9,560 nucleotides of DNA from positions 1 through 9,560 of the forward strand of contig USAX01000074.1 in NCBI GenBank assembly GCA_900552705.1. The letters run 5' to 3'. Positions 5,293-9,560 of this stretch are shown here, in pieces. The DNA is from an uncultured Collinsella sp. (lineage in GTDB: Bacteria > Actinomycetota > Coriobacteriia > Coriobacteriales > Coriobacteriaceae). Below the pieces are notes generated by a model. That model did not search any database and was not told the DNA's origin. It saw only the letters and a list, made by a program, of their open reading frames with translations. The position numbers and the translations under genes were made by a program. The stretch's first letter is position 1; every line of letters begins with the position of its first letter.

Positions 5293-6432
5293 ATGGAACT
5301 CGACAAACAACAGATCAAGCGGCTGCGCGAGCGTCATCATCGTCGTCACGGTATACGCCCTGCGCACAGCGAGGCCATGGAGAATGCCACCCGTTTCCTT
5401 AAGCAGGCGTTCAACATACGCGAGGGACGCGCGCCCTATCACGTGATTCGCAAGCGCTTTGTAAACGGGGCGCGCCTGACTGGCTCGCACTTATGCATCC
5501 TGATCATTGCCATGTTGATCGCGAGCATCGGCCTCGATATCGACTCGGACATTGCCATCGTGGGCGCCATGCTCATCTGTCCGCTCATGGGCTCGGTCCT
5601 TGCCATGGCATACGGCATCGCCACGCTCGACCGCGAGATTGCCGTCGAGGCAATTGCCGGCCTCGCGCTGCAGATGGTCTTTTGTCTAATCACGTCCACG
5701 CTGTACTTTAAGCTCTCGCCCCTTGGCACCACCACGGCCGCCATCATCGACAACTCGACACCGACTGTGTGGGACCTTGCCGTCGCGCTCGCGGGCGGCT
5801 TTGCGGGCGGACTGGGCAACTCGCGCGACCAGGAACCCGCCACGCTCATCGCCGGCGTGGCCGTGGCGACCGCGCTCATGCCGCCCCTGTGCGCGGCGGG
5901 CTATGGCATCGCCATCGCGAGCGGGTCGCTGTTTCTCTCGGCCCTCTACGAGTTTGGCATCAACGTCGTCTTTATCGCGCTGGCGGCCGAAGCCGTACTA
6001 CTTCTTTTGCGCGTGCCGCTCAAGCGCGACCTCAACGGCGACGGCATTGTGACCGCCGAGGAAAATGCCGAGGTCGATGAGCTGTCACACAAGGTGCGCC
6101 GCCGCATCATCGTGGGTACGGTGATCTTTGCCATCCCCTGCATCGTCATGACCGCGGGGTCCATTGGCTCGGCACAGGCCGGCGTGCAGGACGGCTACGG
6201 CGTCACCGAAACCACGCGCGAGCTTGCCGCGGTGCTGCCGGGCTTTAAGGATTACACCGTTGCCGTCGAGACCTCGGCCACCGAAGGCGAGGAGGAGGGC
6301 CTTGTCGAGCGCGAGGTTGTCGCCCACGTGACGACAAGCGAGGCGCTTGGGGCACACGACCGCCGTGTAGCCCGCAAGCTCATCGACCTCAATGTGCCCG
6401 AGCTCGATCGCGTGGAGTTTGATGTGCAGTAA
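5293..6432 (+). CDS. DUF389 family membrane protein with an EF-hand-like loop
   Basis: The 379-residue protein belongs to the DUF389 family, multi-spanning membrane proteins of unknown function. A basic N-terminal region (1-60) is followed by about six hydrophobic segments between 65 and 240 and one near 271-291. The block DIAIVGAMLICPLMGSVLAM (86-105) and the Gly-rich AGGFAGGLGNSRDQEPATLI (167-186) followed by VAVATALMPPLCAAGYG are typical of the family. Between the main membrane bundle and the last span lies DLNGDGIVTAEE (246-257), a full 12-position EF-hand loop with Asp, Asn, Asp, Gly and Glu in the canonical places. The C-terminal 85 residues are acidic and soluble. The ATG is preceded by GAGGT (5284-5288). 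It has its own promoter. Confidence 0.88.
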   Translation: MELDKQQIKRLRERHHRRHGIRPAHSEAMENATRFLKQAFNIREGRAPYHVIRKRFVNGARLTGSHLCILIIAMLIASIGLDIDSDIAIVGAMLICPLMGSVLAMAYGIATLDREIAVEAIAGLALQMVFCLITSTLYFKLSPLGTTTAAIIDNSTPTVWDLAVALAGGFAGGLGNSRDQEPATLIAGVAVATALMPPLCAAGYGIAIASGSLFLSALYEFGINVVFIALAAEAVLLLLRVPLKRDLNGDGIVTAEENAEVDELSHKVRRRIIVGTVIFAIPCIVMTAGSIGSAQAGVQDGYGVTETTRELAAVLPGFKDYTVAVETSATEGEEEGLVEREVVAHVTTSEALGAHDRRVARKLIDLNVPELDRVEFDVQ

Positions 6433-6506
6433 TACGCGACGTGGGATGGATGCGCGCAGCCGCGAGTCACGACATGGCGCAGACGTGACGCGGGCCACGA
6501 GCAAAT

Positions 6507-6550
6507 AGCGGGGCGCGGTCCATGGCCGCGCTCCGCTCGCTGATTTATTG
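6507..6550. terminator. Hairpin between convergent genes, probable bidirectional terminator
   Basis: AGCGGGGCGCGG (6507-6518) pairs with CCGCGCTCCGCT (6526-6537) with one G-U pair and a seven-base loop. Downstream on the plus strand comes CGCTGATTTATT, on the minus strand ATTTGC, both only weakly T-rich. Its place between the DUF389 gene and the convergent small gene supports a terminator role despite the poor T tracts. Confidence 0.55.
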
Positions 6551-6557
6551 CCGTGAA

Positions 6558-7007
6558 TCATCTGTCCGCATCGACATCGCCAGACTCCACTGTAAACGCC
6601 GGACCGGTACTCACCAGATAAAAACGGGTCACCCTGGTATCTCTAAATAGGTAGAGCAAGCCCTGATCGCGTCGGCGCGAAATATACGCCACGTGGACCG
6701 CACCGAATTCTTCGCCGTTTTCCTTCTTTAATATCAGGATGTTGGGGTCATCCGTACGCTTAAACTGCCCGTCCGTGCAGATTCCGTCTTGGTCGACCAG
6801 CTGCCATCGACAGTTGTCCTCCTCAAGAAAAGCCAGGGTTTCCCGACTTGTTTCGTCATCCCGATAGTAACCATCAATGGCAAAGCCTTTGGAAACGCAT
6901 TCCTGCATATAGGATGTTTCTCGATTTATAGCAAACTGCCCTGCAGCGCCCAGGAGCACAGCCAGGCAGACCACTGCGAGGGCTATCGAGATAGTACGGC
7001 GGTTCAT
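6558..7007 (-). CDS. Unrecognised small membrane-anchored or exported protein
   Basis: The 149-residue product is not recognised. Residues 1-4 are basic (MNRR) and 6-22 are hydrophobic (ISIALAVVCLAVLLGAA), so it has a signal peptide or an N-terminal membrane anchor. Cys14 lies too deep in the hydrophobic core to be a clear lipobox. The rest is hydrophilic, with Cys37, Cys66 and Cys77 and alternating patterns such as RWQLVDQDG, AVHVAYISRRR and GLLYLFRD that suggest a small beta-rich outer domain. Codon use is visibly less GC-rich than in the flanking genes. The ATG at 7007 has no clear Shine-Dalgarno, so the start is uncertain. It converges on the DUF389 gene. Confidence 0.65.
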   Translation of the reverse strand: MNRRTISIALAVVCLAVLLGAAGQFAINRETSYMQECVSKGFAIDGYYRDDETSRETLAFLEEDNCRWQLVDQDGICTDGQFKRTDDPNILILKKENGEEFGAVHVAYISRRRDQGLLYLFRDTRVTRFYLVSTGPAFTVESGDVDADR

Positions 7008-7098
7008 GTCAACCAGCCCGATACTTGTTTAACGGAGTGCAAAACATACTTGGTACCTCCGGTATCATGACGAACGTCACCTACGGCCTGCCGGCAAT

Positions 7099-7125
7099 CA
7101 TATGTTTACAACATCAAACCATATG
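7099..7125. repeat. Inverted repeat with two CATATG ends
   Basis: CATATGTTT (7099-7107) pairs with AAACCATATG (7116-7125) with one bulged C and an eight-base loop. It lies about 90 bases upstream of the small exported-protein gene and could be an operator or part of the neighbouring palindromic repeat. The flanking palindrome TGACGAACGTCA (7068-7079) is closer to that gene. Confidence 0.35.
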
Positions 7126-7141
7126 GCAACCACTCGCGAGA

Positions 7142-7247
7142 GGAGTATCGGCGAACGGTGCATTTTTGCGTTCTATTGGCCAAACGTCAACGCGCGCTAC
7201 GGCTCTTGCTCGACCTATTCAGATCTTGTCGCATACTACCGTAGATC
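7142..7247. repeat. Palindromic intergenic repeat, degenerate copy A
   Basis: Bases 7208-7247 align without gaps to 8500-8539; 31 of the first 35 positions agree (shared CCTATTCAGAT, CGCATACT). A degenerate left arm, GGAGTATCGGCGAA (7142-7155), is the near reverse complement of TTGTCGCATACTACC (7226-7240). The copy lies just downstream of the 3-hydroxyacyl-CoA dehydrogenase gene. No T tract is present, so it is not an obvious terminator for that gene, and no other terminator is seen there. Confidence 0.6.
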
Positions 7248-7277
7248 CCCAACGCTTCCGCCCCCAAGAGATCATTT

Positions 7278-8237
7278 TTAGTACGTAAAGAAGCCCTCGC
7301 CCGAGCTTTCGCCCAGCTTACCTTCGTCGAGCATCTTCTTGAGGACGGACGCCATAGCCTTAAAGTTGTAGGGCATCATCATCTTCTTGAGCAGCGGGCT
7401 CACCAAGCCCGGCACCTTCTGATACTGCATGACGATGTTGTAGGCCGTCTGGATACCCACCGTGTCGAATACGCGAAACGGGCCCTTGGGAGCGCCGGTG
7501 CCACGCGTCCATGCGAGGTCAATGCTCTTGGGGTCGCTCACGCCCGAGACGTACAGGTCAAGACCCGAAAGCAACCACGGTACCAGCATGGAGTTGAGCA
7601 GGTAGCCGTTCTTTTCCTTGTTGACGGGCAGGGCAAGCATGCGGATGTCGTTGGCGAAGTCGACGAGCTCGTCGAAGTAGCGCTTGTCGGTTTGGTCCTG
7701 TGCCATGACCTCGGTCATGTTGTTCTTCCAGATAGAGTTGGCAAAGTGCAGCGACAGGTACTTCTCGGGACGGCCGGTGTACTTGGCAAAGGTGCTCGGC
7801 AGCAGCGTGGATGAGTTGGTCACGATGACGGTCTTTTGCGGCAGAACCGGGGCGAGCTTCTTGTAGAAGTCGATCTTTGCCTGGGTGTCCTCGGCCATAG
7901 ACTCGATGACCAGGTCGGCGTCGGCCACGGCCTTGGCAAGATCGAGCTCCAGCTTGAGTGTGGAGTAGGCACGCTCGACGGCGGCGAGCGCCGCTTCCTT
8001 GTCGAAGGGCTGGGTGCCATCGGCGATACCGGCGCACCACTCGCCCGTACCGTCCGCCATGCCCTCGATTGCCGCGATGTACTCCTTGCGCACGCGATCG
8101 ATCTTGGGCTGGGTGCGGCCGATGCTGCCCTCGCTGCGCAGCCAAATCGTTACATCAAAGCCGCAGTAGGCAGCCTGAAAGGCAATCTGGCTTCCCAACA
8201 CGCCGCCGCCGGCAACACAAACGGTCTTGTAGCTCAT
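7278..8237 (-). CDS. 3-hydroxyacyl-CoA dehydrogenase
   Basis: It oxidises (or, in fermentation, forms) a 3-hydroxyacyl-CoA using NAD(H), as in butyrate-type or fatty-acid metabolism. The 319-residue protein starts with a Rossmann nucleotide site (VCVAGGGVLGSQIAF, 6-20). Further marks are NSST (141-144), LHFANSIWKNNMTEVM (163-178) with the catalytic pair His164 and Glu176, the conserved Asn215 in NGYLLNSM (210-217), and a C-terminal GEGFFTY matching the usual GrGfYdY. The HFAN-IWKNN form of the His motif resembles the Firmicutes-type subfamily rather than the HFFNP form of classic Hbd/FadB. The ATG has TCCTCTCT complement AGAGAGGA seven bases upstream. Related palindromic repeats flank the gene. 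The chain-length preference is unknown. Confidence 0.9.
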   Translation of the reverse strand: MSYKTVCVAGGGVLGSQIAFQAAYCGFDVTIWLRSEGSIGRTQPKIDRVRKEYIAAIEGMADGTGEWCAGIADGTQPFDKEAALAAVERAYSTLKLELDLAKAVADADLVIESMAEDTQAKIDFYKKLAPVLPQKTVIVTNSSTLLPSTFAKYTGRPEKYLSLHFANSIWKNNMTEVMAQDQTDKRYFDELVDFANDIRMLALPVNKEKNGYLLNSMLVPWLLSGLDLYVSGVSDPKSIDLAWTRGTGAPKGPFRVFDTVGIQTAYNIVMQYQKVPGLVSPLLKKMMMPYNFKAMASVLKKMLDEGKLGESSGEGFFTY

Positions 8238-8347
8238 GGAACGGTCCTCTCTTACGTAATTCCATAGATGTGTATTTATTCAACCGTAAGGATGACGCGC
8301 GCTGGGGGTGGGTTCTATAAACGGGCGGTATTTCGCGGCAAACGGCT

Positions 8348-8583
8348 ACATATGTTCATTATCTCAGGGTTCCGAGGACAGTTTTTGGTGCCACCGAGAC
8401 GTCGTTTTTGGAAGTATGCGGCAAATTCCGGAACTCTTGAGCACATCCTGGTTTTTCGCCAATAAAACCGCAGGTACAGAGCTTGGACATATCAGGTGTG
8501 CTCGGCCTATTCAGATTTTGCCGCATACTTCCGAAATCTAAGTTCGCAAAGGGTGATAGTTGGGGCATTTACGCAACATATGT
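8348..8583. repeat. Palindromic intergenic repeat, copy B
   Basis: GGAAGTATGCGGCAAA (8410-8425) is the exact reverse complement of TTTGCCGCATACTTCC (8517-8532). Thirteen bases further in on each side, GAGCACA (8439-8445) pairs with TGTGCTC (8497-8503), so the arms are symmetrical over 36 bases around a 51-base centre. The outermost pair ACATATGTT (8348-8356) and AACATATGT (8575-8583) may mark wider, more degenerate arms. The centre holds another short inverted repeat (CCTGG-TTTT with AAAACC-GCAGG, 8447-8472). The right arm recurs at 7208-7247. This is a MITE-like or REP-like non-coding element; no transposase is present. Confidence 0.7.
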
Positions 8584-8588
8584 CCAGC

Positions 8589-8624
8589 AAAAACGGGTGG
8601 TAGTCGATACGCTACCGCCCGTTT
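8589..8624 (-). terminator. Intrinsic terminator of the activase-related gene
   Basis: AAACGGGTGGTAG (8591-8603) pairs with CTACCGCCCGTTT (8612-8624) with one G-U pair and an eight-base loop. On the minus strand the hairpin ends in a run of five T. It lies 28 bases after the stop codon, so the dehydrogenase gene beyond it should need its own promoter. Confidence 0.88.
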
Positions 8625-8652
8625 GTCTCATATCTAGCCCATAGCAGGCCAG

Positions 8653-9560
8653 TTACTTCTTAATGCCGCGTCCCAGACGCTTGGCGACCGATGTGACGGC
8701 CTCCTCGCTGGCCGGCCCGCAGCTCACGCAGTCGTCATGGGCACGCATCTGACCGGTGACCTCGTCCATCGCGAGCGGCGCCACCTTCTCGAGCTTAAAG
8801 CCCTTGCCGGCGCGCATGTTTTCCTTGGCCACGCTGATCATGAGCTTAATGCGGTTGAGCTGGTTGACCTCGGACGCACCGGGGTCGTAGTCCACCGCGA
8901 CAATGTTGCTCTCGGGATGCTGGCGGCGCAGCTCCTTGATCACGGCCTTGCCCACCACGTGGTTGGGCAGGCACGCAAAGGGCTGCGTGCAGATGATGTT
9001 GGGCGCACCATGGTCGATCAGGTCGAGCATCTCGGCCGTGAGCAACCAGCCCTCGCCCATGTTGTTGCACACCGAAAGTACCGTACGGGCCTTTTCGGCC
9101 ATGGTGCCGATGCGCTCGGGCGCCTCGAAGCGGCGGGACTTCTCGAGCATCTCCTCCACCGGCGTGCGCATCCAGTCCACAAGCTTGATGAGCGCTTGCA
9201 TGCCCGCGCGCGTAGTGGCAGAGCTACCCAGCTCGTCCTTCTGCAGCTCCGCGTTGCTCATGGAGTACAGGAAGAAGTCGAGCAGGCCCGGCACCACGGC
9301 CTCGCAGCCCTCGCGCTCGATGACATCGACCACGTGGTTGTTGGCCGTGGGATAGAACTTGACCAAGATCTCGCCGACCACGCCCACGCGCGGCTTAGTA
9401 CCCTCGCCCACGAGCGGCATGGTGTCGAACGCTCGGATGGCCTCGCGGCACAGCTTGGTGTAGTTATGCCTGTTGAACTTGGGCGCCAGCTTGCGGGCGC
9501 GCGCCATGTACTCCTCGTAGAGTGCGTTCGCCGCACCGGGCGTTGCCTCGTACGGGCGGC
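8653..9560 (-). CDS. Acyl-CoA dehydratase activase-related protein, C-terminal part
   Basis: The frame is open to the right window edge, so only the last 302 codons or so are present; the family's full proteins are usually well over 1000 residues. Full-length members join HgdC/BadF-type ATPase activase domains to a 2-hydroxyacyl-CoA dehydratase-like domain. This part carries the dehydratase-like segment: KPRVGVVGEILVKFYPTANN, GEGWLLTAEM, IICTQPFACLPNHVVGK with its two conserved Cys, and VDYDPGASEVNQLNRIKLM. A short C-terminal tail with a CVSC pair ends the protein. The ATG at 9507 is internal, since the frame reads on through RPYEATPGAANALYEEYM as in relatives. The cellular role of these fusion proteins is not settled; redox or radical-enzyme activation is inferred from the family. 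Confidence 0.88.
   Translation of the reverse strand, partial: RPYEATPGAANALYEEYMARARKLAPKFNRHNYTKLCREAIRAFDTMPLVGEGTKPRVGVVGEILVKFYPTANNHVVDVIEREGCEAVVPGLLDFFLYSMSNAELQKDELGSSATTRAGMQALIKLVDWMRTPVEEMLEKSRRFEAPERIGTMAEKARTVLSVCNNMGEGWLLTAEMLDLIDHGAPNIICTQPFACLPNHVVGKAVIKELRRQHPESNIVAVDYDPGASEVNQLNRIKLMISVAKENMRAGKGFKLEKVAPLAMDEVTGQMRAHDDCVSCGPASEEAVTSVAKRLGRGIKK

Larger units (their letters stand above)
8238..8652. other. 415-bp non-coding gap holding repeat copy B and a terminator
   Basis: This gap between two minus-strand genes has no convincing gene. It holds the dehydrogenase Shine-Dalgarno (8245-8252), a palindromic repeat (8348-8583) and the terminator of the downstream-reading activase gene (8589-8624). 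A TTGAAT on the minus strand near 8280 is the best -35-like word for the dehydrogenase, but I see no -10 at a good distance from it. Confidence 0.7.

Noticed and set aside
7558..8145. Minus-strand open frame of 195 codons overlapping the dehydrogenase
   Set aside because: It is an Arg/His/Gly-rich out-of-frame shadow of the 3-hydroxyacyl-CoA dehydrogenase, whose own frame has intact motifs.
8268..8568. Short open frames on both strands in the gap upstream of the dehydrogenase
   Set aside because: They lie over the palindromic repeat, lack ribosome binding sites and have no recognisable sequence features.
1..9560. CRISPR array, tRNA, rRNA, IS transposase or prophage genes
   Set aside because: No regularly spaced repeats, no cloverleaf or rRNA-like segment, and no recombinase, transposase or phage protein in any frame.

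Overview
The window is GC-rich bacterial chromosome. It looks like a gut actinobacterium of the Coriobacteriia, most likely Collinsella or a close relative. That guess rests on the GC-rich third codon positions, on the mix of genes (an OPT-family transporter, a HgdC-type 'acyl-CoA dehydratase activase-related' protein and a Firmicutes-like 3-hydroxyacyl-CoA dehydrogenase), and on my recollection of repeats with a 'GGGACGGGG' core in such genomes. No marker gene fixes the genus. Every coding region seen here is an ordinary chromosomal gene; there is no phage, IS transposase, tRNA, rRNA or CRISPR array.

Left block (1-3084, all minus strand): the 5' end of an unrecognised membrane-anchored or secreted protein (cut by the window edge), then, reading rightward against transcription, lgt (prolipoprotein diacylglyceryl transferase), a NifU C-terminal-type Fe-S scaffold, a dCMP deaminase and coaX (type III pantothenate kinase). 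These are housekeeping functions: lipoprotein maturation, Fe-S cluster assembly, pyrimidine deoxynucleotide supply and CoA synthesis. The gaps are 45-170 bp, so the genes are co-oriented but need not form one operon. A good extended -10 lies just before the deaminase gene and a hairpin terminator overlaps the lgt stop codon.

Middle block (3085-6540): a divergent intergenic region holds a striking 34-bp perfect inverted repeat and a second repeat that recurs near 1.56 kb. It separates coaX from two plus-strand membrane-protein genes. These are an OPT-family transporter, followed by a strong intrinsic terminator, and a DUF389 membrane protein with its own sigma70-like promoter and a canonical EF-hand calcium-binding loop. 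A terminator-like hairpin lies between the DUF389 gene and the convergent gene to its right.

Right block (6558-9560, all minus strand): a small unrecognised membrane-anchored or exported protein, a 3-hydroxyacyl-CoA dehydrogenase, and the C-terminal part of a large acyl-CoA dehydratase activase-related protein that runs off the window. The dehydrogenase gene is flanked on both sides by related palindromic repeats in the non-coding gaps. I found no convincing new defence or mobile system. The points most worth a second look are the palindromic intergenic repeat families, the EF-hand in the DUF389 protein, and the dehydrogenase gene framed by repeats.
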